Source: Nitrososphaerota archaeon | GTDB taxonomy: Archaea; Thermoproteota; Nitrososphaeria; Nitrososphaerales; Gagatemarchaeaceae | Direction: 5' to 3' | Length of the DNA stretch: 46,167 nucleotides | Assembly (NCBI GenBank): GCA_027320425.1 | Contig: DAHVLJ010000018.1 | Coordinates: forward strand, 1-46,167 | Shown here: positions 33,526-41,425 of the stretch, piece after piece | Layout: each line of letters starts with the position of its first letter | How positions within the stretch are numbered: position 1 is the stretch's first letter | The notes under the pieces: generated by a model | Told to the model about the DNA's origin: nothing | What the model saw: the letters and a program-made list of their open reading frames with translations, nothing else | The model's database searches: none | Made by a program: the position numbers and the translations under genes

Positions 33526-34614
33526 ATGACTGCCCGCTCTGACAAGGTCTGCCTGATGGTCGGAACGAGGAAAGGCGCTTTCGTTTTCACCGCTGACAGG
33601 GGTAGGAAGAACTGGAAGATGACCGGACCCGTGCTGAAGGGGAACGACGTCTACAGCATGGCGTACGACAAGCGCGACGGGTCCATCCTGGCTGCGCTGA
33701 GCAGCGGGCACTGGGGCCCGACCATCGCTAAGAGCAAGGACCTCGGGAAGACGTGGAAGGTCTCCAAGACCCCGCCGAAGTTCCCGAAGAGTTCAGGGCT
33801 CTCTGTGTCGAGGATATGGCAGATCACCCCAGGGTCGGAGAAGCAGGAGGGGGTCGTGTACGCGGGGATAGAGCCGGCGTGCCTCTTCAAGTCCGAGGAC
33901 GGAGGGGACACCTGGAAGGCAAACGAGGGGATGCTGAACCACGAGACGAGGAAGGACTGGCAGGCCGGGGGAGGGGGGCTCTGCCTTCACACGATAGTGC
34001 TGACCGACAAGAGGCCGAAGAGGATACTCATCGCGATATCAGCGGTGGGGACGATGAGGAGCGACGACGGCGGGGAGTCGTGGGAGTTCAAGAACAAGAA
34101 GGTGATGGTTGGCTACTCGCCGAACAAGTACCCCGTCTTCGGGCAGTGTGTCCACAAGCTCGCGATCAACGATGCGGCGCCCGACATGATCTTCCAGCAG
34201 AACCACTTCGGCGTTTACAGGAGCGACGACGCGGGAGACAACTGGAAGGACATCAGGAACAATCTGCCATCGCGATTCGGGTTCCCAGCGGCGGTGGACG
34301 CCAACGAGCCGAGGCGGTTCTACCTCGCGCCTCTGGAGGGGGACTTCTCGAGGATACCGCCTGGAGGACACTTCGCGGTCTGGGCGTCAGACAACGCGGG
34401 AGCGGAGTGGAACAAGTTGGACAAGGGGTTGCCAGAGTCGTCTTACTTCACAGTGCTCCGCGACGGGATGGTGGCCGACCAGGAGGACCCATGCGGCATC
34501 TACTTCGGCACGACGACTGGTCATCTCTACGCGAGCAGGAACCAGGGAGAACAGTGGGAGAAGGTCAGCGACGTGCTCCCGCCCATCCTTTCAGTATCGG
34601 TGTCGGCGACGTAA
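33526..34614 (+). CDS. BNR/sialidase-like beta-propeller protein
   Basis: A 362-residue protein built from BNR/Asp-box repeats: SKDLGKTWK, SEDGGDTWKA, SDDGGESWEF, SDDAGDNWKD, SDNAGAEWNK and SRNQGEQWEK recur about every 50-60 residues, predicting a six- or seven-bladed propeller. There is no signal peptide, so it is cytoplasmic despite resemblance to exo-sialidases, and glycosidase activity is not supported. Such proteins are found next to MoaD-like carriers in other prokaryotes, as here (ten-base gap). ATG at 33526. Function unknown. Confidence 0.87.
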   Translation: MTARSDKVCLMVGTRKGAFVFTADRGRKNWKMTGPVLKGNDVYSMAYDKRDGSILAALSSGHWGPTIAKSKDLGKTWKVSKTPPKFPKSSGLSVSRIWQITPGSEKQEGVVYAGIEPACLFKSEDGGDTWKANEGMLNHETRKDWQAGGGGLCLHTIVLTDKRPKRILIAISAVGTMRSDDGGESWEFKNKKVMVGYSPNKYPVFGQCVHKLAINDAAPDMIFQQNHFGVYRSDDAGDNWKDIRNNLPSRFGFPAAVDANEPRRFYLAPLEGDFSRIPPGGHFAVWASDNAGAEWNKLDKGLPESSYFTVLRDGMVADQEDPCGIYFGTTTGHLYASRNQGEQWEKVSDVLPPILSVSVSAT

Positions 34615-34615
34615 G

Positions 34616-34855
34616 ATGGCAGCGCTCAGGTGGGGGTTGGTAGCTGTGGGCGTGCTGCTCTTCCTCATGGGGACCGTGTTTTTCCTTCAGGGCGAGGATG
34701 TGATCAAGGGGAGCTCCGTAATGAGCGGTGTCTCAGAGTGGATCTACATTGGGGCCGCGATAGCCGTGATAGGCGTGGTCCTCATCGCCGCGGGAGCTAT
34801 GACGGGGAGGTCGAAGGACACGACCGCGCAACCTACAGCCGCTGCACCAGCATAG
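34616..34855 (+). CDS. Small two-helix membrane protein
   Basis: A 79-residue protein with two hydrophobic helices (about 5-25 and 42-64) joined by a short polar loop, and a polar Ala/Thr-rich tail. Its ATG is one base after the stop of the BNR-repeat gene, so it is co-transcribed. No family recognised. It ends four bases before the convergent aminotransferase stop. Confidence 0.7.
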   Translation: MAALRWGLVAVGVLLFLMGTVFFLQGEDVIKGSSVMSGVSEWIYIGAAIAVIGVVLIAAGAMTGRSKDTTAQPTAAAPA

Positions 34856-34859
34856 ACGC

Positions 34860-35903
34860 CTAGTCGCTCTTCAGTTTGTGGTTCAAGAATTCGGAGAGTT
34901 TCTGCAGCCCAACCTTCAGCGTCTTCTCATCCGCGGTGTAGCAGAGCCTGAAAGCCTTGGGCGCGCCGAAGAAATCCCCAGGTGTAACCAAGACCCCCGT
35001 CCTGTCAAAGAGTTCTTTCGCCAGGACCACCGAGCTTGGTCCTTTCTTGTAGCGGACAAGGCAGAAGGGAGTGACCCCTACCTCGGCGGAGACGCAACTT
35101 GTCTGGGCGAGGAACCTGCGGACGAGCCTTCTGTTTACCGAGACCAATTTCCGCGCACGCTCAACAAACCTCCGTCTGTTCTTGAGGACCTGGGTGGCGA
35201 TCCATAGCGAGTATTCCGAATCGTGGCCGCTCACGGCCCACTTCGCGTACATCAGCTTCTGGGCTGAACGCCTGTCAGCCATCACCCATCCGACCCTGAG
35301 CCTCCCAAGGCCATAGAACTTTGTCATGGTGCTGCAGACAACCGCTCCGCGGATTGTTCCGAAGTTGGTCGCTGGAGAGCCGGGGAAGGAGAATTCCTTG
35401 TAGGTCTCATTGACGAAGACCAGCGCATCTTTCCCTGACGTGAGTTTGCTTGTCGCCTCTCCATCCGCCCGCTCCCCCGTTGGGTTGTTGGGGTCAGTGA
35501 CGCCCAGAATCGTCTTCCCAGACCGGAGCGCGACGAGGTTGTTCGAGATGCCCATGCCGAGAGCCCGTGGAACCGTGAACATGGCAGGGTAGTTGGGTAG
35601 AGGGACTACCGCTCTCCGGCCCACTCCGAGTGTGGAGTAAATGAGGAAAATAGACTCCGAGGCCCCTGCAGTCGGCACGATATTCGCAGGTTCTACCCTG
35701 TATAGCCTCGCGACCGCCTCGGCAAACTCCTGCTCACGGAAGTGGTCGTTCTCGCTGGGCCCGTAGTCCTGATAGGAAGTGTCGATCCCCATCGTCGACA
35801 AGGCTGGCTCACCAAGGCCACTGGACGTGAGGTTGTATCTCGCCTTCGGCACCAGATCGAGCACCCAGCTAAATAATTCGTCTTCTTCAGGACGCAATGA
35901 CAT
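34860..35903 (-). CDS. Aminotransferase class I/II (PLP-dependent)
   Basis: A 347-residue fold-type I PLP enzyme. Cofactor-site motifs are DPNNPTGER (Asn), VNETYKEF (Asp replaced by Asn-Glu region), STMTKFYGLGRLRVGW with the Schiff-base lysine, and the C-terminal substrate carboxylate Arg in FRLCYTADE. The chain is about 40 residues shorter than typical aspartate/alanine aminotransferases. I use ATG at 35903; TTG at 35930 would add nine residues. Amino acid specificity is not evident. Last host gene before the island's left repeat. Confidence 0.88.
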   Translation of the reverse strand: MSLRPEEDELFSWVLDLVPKARYNLTSSGLGEPALSTMGIDTSYQDYGPSENDHFREQEFAEAVARLYRVEPANIVPTAGASESIFLIYSTLGVGRRAVVPLPNYPAMFTVPRALGMGISNNLVALRSGKTILGVTDPNNPTGERADGEATSKLTSGKDALVFVNETYKEFSFPGSPATNFGTIRGAVVCSTMTKFYGLGRLRVGWVMADRRSAQKLMYAKWAVSGHDSEYSLWIATQVLKNRRRFVERARKLVSVNRRLVRRFLAQTSCVSAEVGVTPFCLVRYKKGPSSVVLAKELFDRTGVLVTPGDFFGAPKAFRLCYTADEKTLKVGLQKLSEFLNHKLKSD

Positions 35904-36206
35904 CGAGGACCCGCGAGGCTCAGTTATCAACTACCTGCTGATGTCTCTGCGTGAGGTCGAGTGATGAGGATTACAAGGCCCGCGGAGAGGCTCGTATGTG
36001 CTCATGGGGGTATCACAAGGAACAAAGGAAGGCGAGCAACTCGGCCTTTTCTCATACATTCGAGGACCACCAGCTCGGATGTGAAAGAAATGCCGCGGGT
36101 CGGATTTATCACTACCTAGGTGGGTTCAAATCCACTCCAAGGTTAGTGGTAATCAGGTTACTATGAGGGTTAGCGAGTTCGACGCTCCATATAGAGAGAT
36201 TTAATA
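35904..36206. other. Non-coding junction between host DNA and island
   Basis: This gap holds the left copy of the 17-bp att repeat (36091-36107) and a T-arm-like stretch just after it (GTGGGTTCAAATCCAC, 36122-36137). It also contains A/T-rich elements before the regulator gene (CATATAG near 36188, TTTAATAAT at 36199-36207). A 71-codon reading frame at 35951-36166 runs through the repeat and looks accidental. No integrase fragment was recognised. Confidence 0.5.
36091..36107 (+). repeat. Left attachment-site repeat (attL), copy of tRNA-Phe 3' end
   Basis: TGCCGCGGGTCGGATTT is identical over 17 bases to 45387-45403, where it is the last 17 bases of tRNA-Phe (acceptor 3' strand, T-stem strand and part of the T loop), in the same orientation. 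The match ends exactly at the terminal base of the tRNA and stops on both sides (A/G differences). This is the usual relic left when an element integrates at a tRNA 3' end. Confidence 0.85.
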
Positions 36207-36569
36207 ATGAGTGACGAATGTCGAAATCGAAGGCTATTGCCAATCCAGGCGCTCAAGTTCATTGTCGACGGAACCGCGGAGCTGATGATGCATCCAGCCC
36301 GGTTCCAGATTCTGCAGTATTTGCGCGAGGCGGGGGAGCCAAGGTTCGTCGACCAGATTGCTAAAGCGAAGGGAATCCATCCTCGGATGGTTTCTCACCA
36401 CCTTGACGTCCTCCAGGAGCAGGGGTTGATTGAGTGCAAGCACGAGCTGATGAAGGTTAACGGATCCAACAGGGAGGTGGCCGTACGTTGGTCTTGGCCT
36501 ACCAAGAAGGCTGACGAAGTCATTCAAGACATACTGGAGAGCACGGAGTTGAAGAAGCATGAAGAATAG
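36207..36569 (+). CDS. ArsR-like winged-helix transcription regulator
   Basis: A 120-residue DNA-binding protein. The winged-helix HTH runs about residues 33-80: HPARFQILQYLREAG, VDQIAKAKGIHPRMVSHHLDVLQEQGLIECK. The metal-binding cysteines of metal-sensing ArsR proteins are absent, so the signal is unknown. ATG at 36207. It overlaps the downstream M48 protease gene by 11 bases, so the two are coupled; a regulator-protease pair of this kind suggests control by proteolysis or of membrane stress. Confidence 0.85.
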   Translation: MSDECRNRRLLPIQALKFIVDGTAELMMHPARFQILQYLREAGEPRFVDQIAKAKGIHPRMVSHHLDVLQEQGLIECKHELMKVNGSNREVAVRWSWPTKKADEVIQDILESTELKKHEE

Positions 36570-37374
36570 CCTCGCAGCACTTGGCGTGGTCTGGGACTAC
36601 ATCTACGGGACTTTCAAGATACGGAGGATCCTGCTGCTCACGGTCGCTCTATTCAGCTGGGTCTTCACAATCCCTGTGCTGGTTGCATTGCCTGGATGGG
36701 CGAGAATTGATCTCATCTACATCTACGTCAGTATTGCATATATCACCGGGTTCTTCATGTATGGTGCATTCAAGCACCCTCTCAAGACGATATTCGCTTC
36801 GGTCTTTCTGGGGTGGCGGTACAAGTCGAGGGAGTTCACTCTAGAGGAGTACAGGACCTACGGAGCGACAGAGATCGTCAACTCGATGGGGATTAAGAAG
36901 AGGGTCAGGGTGTACGTCACACCCAACCACTGGATCGAGGGCCCCTACACCAACGCCACGAACAACAGGGTCTACATTCCTCTGAAATGGATGCAGAGGT
37001 TCCCACGCTTGGACATACGTGGTGTGCTCGGACATGAGATAGGACACATCAAGACCAAAGGGAAGTTCGTTCGAGACCTCGCGGCCGCAATTGGTGGCAT
37101 TGGTGGTATGAGCTTTCTCCTCGGGACGTATTCGGTCAGCATAATCACCGTGACGATCTTCGAGTTCGCTCTGGCGTTCCTCGTGCTGACAGTCCTCTCC
37201 TGGAGGAACGAAGTACGAGCCGACCTTGAGGGAGCTAAAGTGACAGGCCCAGAGGGGCTGATCTCTGTGTTCGAGCAGCTGAGGGCAGAGGATCACAGGG
37301 ATGACCCTTCAGAAACTCATCCATCCTTGAGCGGCAGGATTTCCCGGCTATCGCTCCTCCTGCCGATGTACTAA
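36559..37374 (+). CDS. M48-family membrane metalloprotease (HtpX-like)
   Basis: A 271-residue integral membrane protease. Helices lie at about 23-43 and 50-70, with the zinc motif HEIGH at 159-163. A further hydrophobic pair lies around 175-215, and the third ligand region NEVRAD contains Glu218. It belongs with HtpX/M48B proteins that clear damaged membrane proteins, though the chain is short. ATG overlaps the regulator gene. The G+C content resembles the host rather than the rest of the island. Confidence 0.87.
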   Translation: MKNSLAALGVVWDYIYGTFKIRRILLLTVALFSWVFTIPVLVALPGWARIDLIYIYVSIAYITGFFMYGAFKHPLKTIFASVFLGWRYKSREFTLEEYRTYGATEIVNSMGIKKRVRVYVTPNHWIEGPYTNATNNRVYIPLKWMQRFPRLDIRGVLGHEIGHIKTKGKFVRDLAAAIGGIGGMSFLLGTYSVSIITVTIFEFALAFLVLTVLSWRNEVRADLEGAKVTGPEGLISVFEQLRAEDHRDDPSETHPSLSGRISRLSLLLPMY

Positions 37375-37394
37375 ACCAGCAAGGGTGTCTATTG

Positions 37395-38162
37395 ATGGCA
37401 ATTGAAGGAGCCGGGGCGTTCTTTGGGATGCTGGACCCGCTCAGGCTGGTCTACAAGTATCTGAAGGAAGTCCAAGAGACCAGGGAGGTGAAGAAGCGGC
37501 TTGGTGACATACTAAAGTCACTTGATACATTCGAAAAATCAGGAGAAGCATCGAAAAGGGCTGGGAAGGCCCTCAGAGAGAAGGTCAAGACTCTTCGGCC
37601 GCCGATTACACTGCCAGAGCTGGTTGACATCATGAAGCTCTCCATCGAGTACAGTAACAATTTCCAGTCGTTCCTTTCCAGCATCCGTGAATTCGGAAGA
37701 GAATGCCGGGGTCTGAACTCTGGCGACTTCGAGGCATTCATGCAGAAGGTGAAAACGCGGAAGCCCGACGTCTACGACATCATGAATTTCTTCGGAAGGA
37801 ACTACAGTCCCGATAAGAGGACCCTCGACTTGACACGTCTGCCAATTCTGATCAGAGCGTATGGTACCAAAGCCGATTGGAAAGAAAGCAAGAAACTCTC
37901 GGAACAAGTGGCCGAGGGTAGAAGGGAAGTCGAGGATCTGATAGAGAAGGTGAAGGTCATCAGGACGCAGCGAATTCCCTTCAAAGACAGGGCGTTGGCG
38001 CTTGCGTACATTCGTTCCTTCCAGAGACTTGGCAGAGAAGGAGGCCGTTTTGTGGTCTCGAAAAGCACCTTGGCCGATTTGAAACAAGCCTCTCCGTCGT
38101 GGTATGTGGAGCTCGTGGGCATGACTAGCCTTGTTAGGAAGTCACTGCCAAGGGGAATCTGA
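37395..38162 (+). CDS. Unknown helical protein at start of low-G+C island part
   Basis: A 255-residue protein, mostly helical, not recognised. It starts AIEGAGAFFGMLDPLRLVYKYLKEVQETREVKKRL, then amphipathic helices (SGEASKRAGKALREKVKTL; ELVDIMKLSIEYSNNFQSF) and a basic C-terminal half (KVIRTQRIPFKDRALALAYIRSFQRL). No signal or membrane helix beyond the weakly hydrophobic first 20 residues. ATG at 37395 (a TTG lies directly before). It immediately precedes the DpnI-like gene (81 bases to the probable old start codon), so it may be a partner in the same defence unit. Confidence 0.65.
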   Translation: MAIEGAGAFFGMLDPLRLVYKYLKEVQETREVKKRLGDILKSLDTFEKSGEASKRAGKALREKVKTLRPPITLPELVDIMKLSIEYSNNFQSFLSSIREFGRECRGLNSGDFEAFMQKVKTRKPDVYDIMNFFGRNYSPDKRTLDLTRLPILIRAYGTKADWKESKKLSEQVAEGRREVEDLIEKVKVIRTQRIPFKDRALALAYIRSFQRLGREGGRFVVSKSTLADLKQASPSWYVELVGMTSLVRKSLPRGI

Positions 38163-38293
38163 ATCCAAAGGCAGCACAGCGAACAGTTCTCCAACCGTTA
38201 CGTTTTGATCTTAGGCTCCTTCACCAGTGCCGGAGAAAAGCCACGGACCTCAGCCTTGCTCCACCCGAGTTAAGCTTCAAGAGCCCCTCCCAG

Positions 38294-39022
38294 ATGGCAA
38301 GAGTCTCCACAGAGCTGTGGACCGCCAAGAACTTCTATTGCGCCTCATGCGGATTTGGGTTATCTTCCTACCCGCCGGGGACGAAGGTTTACGATTTCTA
38401 CTCTCAGGACTGCAACGAAAAGTTCCAGCTAAAATCGTCGGCATCTTCATTCTCGGGTTCAATCCTCGGCTCCGAGTACGGGACAACGATTAGGAGCATT
38501 ATGGAATCGGTGCACCCATCCTTGATCTTGCTTCAATATGACCGTGCAAGGTGGACCGTCCAGAACCTCTCCTTGATTCATCGGGCGTGCATAACATCGA
38601 GTTGCATCATACCGAGGCGGCCCTTGTCAGCGACTGCGAGAAGAGCTGGTTGGCAGGGCTGCATCATCTCTATCGCGTCTATTCCAGAAATCGGCAGAAT
38701 TCCTGTTGTATTCAAAGGCCGGGTTAGACGTAAGGAGTCGGTCCTTTCACAGTGGACGCGCAGCGAGAAGCTCCTCCAAGTCGAACCTGAAAGAAGGGGG
38801 TGGCTCGCAGATGTGCTGAGCTGCGTCGAGCGCCTCTATTCCTCCTTCACTATCCAGAATATGTATTCTTTCGAGGCGGAGCTCTCAGCCAAGCATCCTA
38901 ACAACCGCAACGTCAGGGCCAAAATCAGACAGCAACTGCAAATTCTCCGCGATATGGGGTTGGTAGAATTCGTCGGCCCCGGGGTCTATCGCCAGTTCAA
39001 AAGGGCGAACGAATCGCTTTGA
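38294..39022 (+). CDS. DpnI-family methyl-directed restriction endonuclease, start codon probably lost
   Basis: Close to DpnI, which cuts DNA containing G-m6A-T-C. Shared blocks: ARVSTELW, the zinc pair FYCASCG (Cys16, Cys19), the PD-(D/E)XK site VYDFYSQDCNEKFQLKS, PLSATARRAGWQGC, and the C-terminal winged helix VRAKIRQQLQILRDMGLVEF with a final YRQF. Asp34 and Lys47 are kept; position 45 is Gln where DpnI has its catalytic Glu64, and Ser37 replaces a zinc cysteine. The frame continues 17 codons upstream with conserved family sequence (SFKSPSQ), up to an ACG at 38243 preceded by GGAG at the right distance, where Met is expected. Thus 38294 is only the first ATG; the gene may be decaying or use ACG. 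Confidence 0.88.
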   Translation: MARVSTELWTAKNFYCASCGFGLSSYPPGTKVYDFYSQDCNEKFQLKSSASSFSGSILGSEYGTTIRSIMESVHPSLILLQYDRARWTVQNLSLIHRACITSSCIIPRRPLSATARRAGWQGCIISIASIPEIGRIPVVFKGRVRRKESVLSQWTRSEKLLQVEPERRGWLADVLSCVERLYSSFTIQNMYSFEAELSAKHPNNRNVRAKIRQQLQILRDMGLVEFVGPGVYRQFKRANESL

Positions 39023-39075
39023 CTAGAAGAATCGAGCACGCCAATCTCGAGGCCGTGTTGCTTCACTCGGCAAAT

Positions 39076-39085
39076 GTCTAAATCA
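39076..39085 (+). promoter_or_regulatory. TATA box for DGQHR gene
   Basis: GTCTAAATCA is centred about 31 bases upstream of the ATG at 39112, as expected for a leaderless promoter. It indicates that the DGQHR gene can be transcribed separately from the DpnI-like gene. Confidence 0.4.
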
Positions 39086-39111
39086 CAACTTGGTCGAATC
39101 GTCGCGCTGTA

Positions 39112-41277
39112 ATGCCTCAGGTATACAGGCTACCTACGGTAAGCAAGTTCGACGCGCGGGAGGTCCTAACCGACGACGAGGCAAGAGAGTTAGAACAAAC
39201 CGGTTATGTCAGGCGACCGAATCGACGTCGAGGGAGGATCGTACTTCGAAAGGAGAAAGAAAAATGGGTCATCTTTGAGGATGAAGCCAAGGCCTTCTTG
39301 ACTGTGCTCGAATTTACAGATGTGGGCGCGGGATACCTGGGCGAGAATCAGATCGACGCGTACGGGGGGTTCGATCGGACTTTCGTGGTTTTCGACTGCG
39401 CGACACGCGAGGAACCGGGATTGGCATCGCTAAGGAACAAGATCCTGACATTTGCTGGTAAGAAGACAGCCATCAAGAGAGCTGTGAGGAGGCAATATCC
39501 ACGATACACCGAAGTGAAGTTCGTAATAGCCACACGAGACATCGATGTGGCAAGAGATGATTTGGGACTCGCCGCTCAGAGGGGAATTGAACTGTGGAGC
39601 GAGCGCCAGTTCGAAATGTACCGGTCCCTATACAAACAGGTTGGAACTCTCGTAAGGTATTGGCTATTGAAGGAACTTGGCGCCAGTAAGAAAAGAATTG
39701 TCGATGGAGGAGATGCGTACTATAAGCCATGGGCATTTGAGGTCGTTTCTCGTGGCGAATCACCATACTATCTATTTCTGATTGATGCGGATTCTCTGAC
39801 ACGAATTGGATACGTCTCTCGTCTCTTGCCTGGTGCAAAGAATTCCTATCAGAGAGTACTGTTTCAGAGTAAGATCAACTCCATCGCAAGATACATCGAA
39901 GATGGAGGAACCTTTCAGAATAACGCCATTGTAAGTCTCGAACCCGGAGCCAGATTCGTTCCGAGTAGGACGATCTCTCCTGGAATTCGAGCTGGCACAA
40001 TAAGGATTCCAAAGTACTACGCCACGGCTTGGATAATCGACGGGCAGCATCGAGTGTTTGGGTATAGGAAGGCTGATCCAGCTAACATGGGGAAATTCAT
40101 GCCAGTCTCTGCTTTCATCAACATGCGAGGTGGGAAGCAAATCGAATTATACACCACGATCAACAGAAATCAGAAGCCCGTCGATGCGAACGACATATGG
40201 TACCTCTATCCTGTGACAGTCCCCGGTTCTTACTATGCGTGGGTTTCGTCAATCGTTCAAGAGTTGAATGCGGCTGGTCCGCTTAGAGACCTCATATTCG
40301 TACCAGGAGTGAGTTCGAGACTCAAGTCAGAGTATGCCATGAAGCTCGCAAGCGTTTGTGACAGTCTGGAACAGACCACTTTGTGGGAGTTCTTAGCTGG
40401 CCGATCAGCCAACTATCCACCTCAATCGGTTCAGATTTCAGTCAGCCTCATCAATGAATACTTCTCGTTCGTCAATGCGATCGTCACGCCAATAGGAAGT
40501 CACTGGCTTGACAATTTCTTTCACACAAATAGTGGGGCCGACGTAGCGCTTAGAATCCTGGGAGATGGACTACAGTGGGGCCGTGGATATTTCCGGATAA
40601 CCAGCCCACGCGAAGTGCTCCGCAAAATCCTTCCGATACTCAAGGATCCACTGGTGAAGTATTGCACAATCAATTCCTCTACGATTGGTGACCTCATCAA
40701 GGAATCCATCTCTTACGGAGGTCGAGAGAGGATTTCAGCAAGAATTGGTGTAGTGATTTCGCAAAGCGCGAGAGGTTGGGGGGGCGTAAAGGTTGACAAC
40801 CTGTTGCATCAGCCGGAATTCGTCATCATCTCAGAATTTGAAACTGAATTGCGAAGAGCGATTGTAGATGCTTTGGGAGCAGTGGGTGGTGATTGGTGGG
40901 CAGCGAGAGTGCCTGAGGATGTTCGTACTGGAGCGGAGGGACTACGCACCCGGGAAGTGGACGCGGGGCTCTTACCGAGGGCCGGCTTGATTGACTACGT
41001 TGAATTCGAAGACTACAAGAAGATAATACTGAAGAGAGACAATTGGCGGGAAGTATTCACCTCGATATTTGCACAAGAAGACTTCATCTCAAGCAGGCTT
41101 GCGGATTTATCTGCTATCAGGAATGTCGTCATGCATAGCGGAAGATCGCTGACCGACGACGAGAAGGCCAAGCTTGAAATGTTCACTAGAGAAGTTTTGA
41201 ACAAGATTCGACGCTGGCGGGAAAGACATGCAGCCAACAGTCCTGGGAATGTTACGTCGAGCAATGACAGTACCTAA
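39112..41277 (+). CDS. Three-domain defence protein: degenerate nuclease-like, DGQHR, HEPN
   Basis: A 721-residue protein. Residues about 55-190 resemble a restriction-endonuclease fold (NQIDAYGG with Asp82, then FVVFDCAT with Asp95, but Ala97 where the lysine should be), so it is probably not catalytic. The middle carries IIDGQHRVFGY (DGQHR 310-314), the hallmark of the DndB/ParB-like DGQHR family found in DNA-modification and defence loci, followed by ELYTTINRNQKPVD. The end (about 630-700) looks like a Swt1-type HEPN domain with RNVVMH (Arg670, His675), the R-x4-H RNase motif. ATG at 39112. Flanked by the DpnI-like gene and a restriction-modification cluster. Confidence 0.82.
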   Translation: MPQVYRLPTVSKFDAREVLTDDEARELEQTGYVRRPNRRRGRIVLRKEKEKWVIFEDEAKAFLTVLEFTDVGAGYLGENQIDAYGGFDRTFVVFDCATREEPGLASLRNKILTFAGKKTAIKRAVRRQYPRYTEVKFVIATRDIDVARDDLGLAAQRGIELWSERQFEMYRSLYKQVGTLVRYWLLKELGASKKRIVDGGDAYYKPWAFEVVSRGESPYYLFLIDADSLTRIGYVSRLLPGAKNSYQRVLFQSKINSIARYIEDGGTFQNNAIVSLEPGARFVPSRTISPGIRAGTIRIPKYYATAWIIDGQHRVFGYRKADPANMGKFMPVSAFINMRGGKQIELYTTINRNQKPVDANDIWYLYPVTVPGSYYAWVSSIVQELNAAGPLRDLIFVPGVSSRLKSEYAMKLASVCDSLEQTTLWEFLAGRSANYPPQSVQISVSLINEYFSFVNAIVTPIGSHWLDNFFHTNSGADVALRILGDGLQWGRGYFRITSPREVLRKILPILKDPLVKYCTINSSTIGDLIKESISYGGRERISARIGVVISQSARGWGGVKVDNLLHQPEFVIISEFETELRRAIVDALGAVGGDWWAARVPEDVRTGAEGLRTREVDAGLLPRAGLIDYVEFEDYKKIILKRDNWREVFTSIFAQEDFISSRLADLSAIRNVVMHSGRSLTDDEKAKLEMFTREVLNKIRRWRERHAANSPGNVTSSNDST

Positions 41278-41388
41278 CGGGTCTCCTGTGCGCAATTCAT
41301 CGAGAGAGTACTCCGTACTAACTGAATAGCCCAGTTCGGTGATAGTAGTAATGGAATATTCGCAGAATGATTCCGTGTTCTTCACTTG

Positions 41389-41400
41389 CTAGAATATTGT
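41389..41400 (+). promoter_or_regulatory. TATA box for small paralog A
   Basis: CTAGAATATTGT is centred about 31 bases before the TTG start at 41426, the best promoter candidate in the 148-base gap after the DGQHR gene. An inverted AGTAC/GTACT lies further upstream (near 41310). Confidence 0.4.
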
Positions 41401-41425
41401 CAAAGCGGACGCAAACAGCCAGTTA

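Noticed and set aside
33753-34643. 296-codon frame within the BNR-repeat gene
   Set aside because: Frame-shifted shadow rich in Arg/Gly; the repeat pattern exists only in the other frame.
35951-36166. 71-codon frame crossing the left att repeat
   Set aside because: No domain, no ribosome site, and it runs through repeat and T-arm-like DNA; probably chance.
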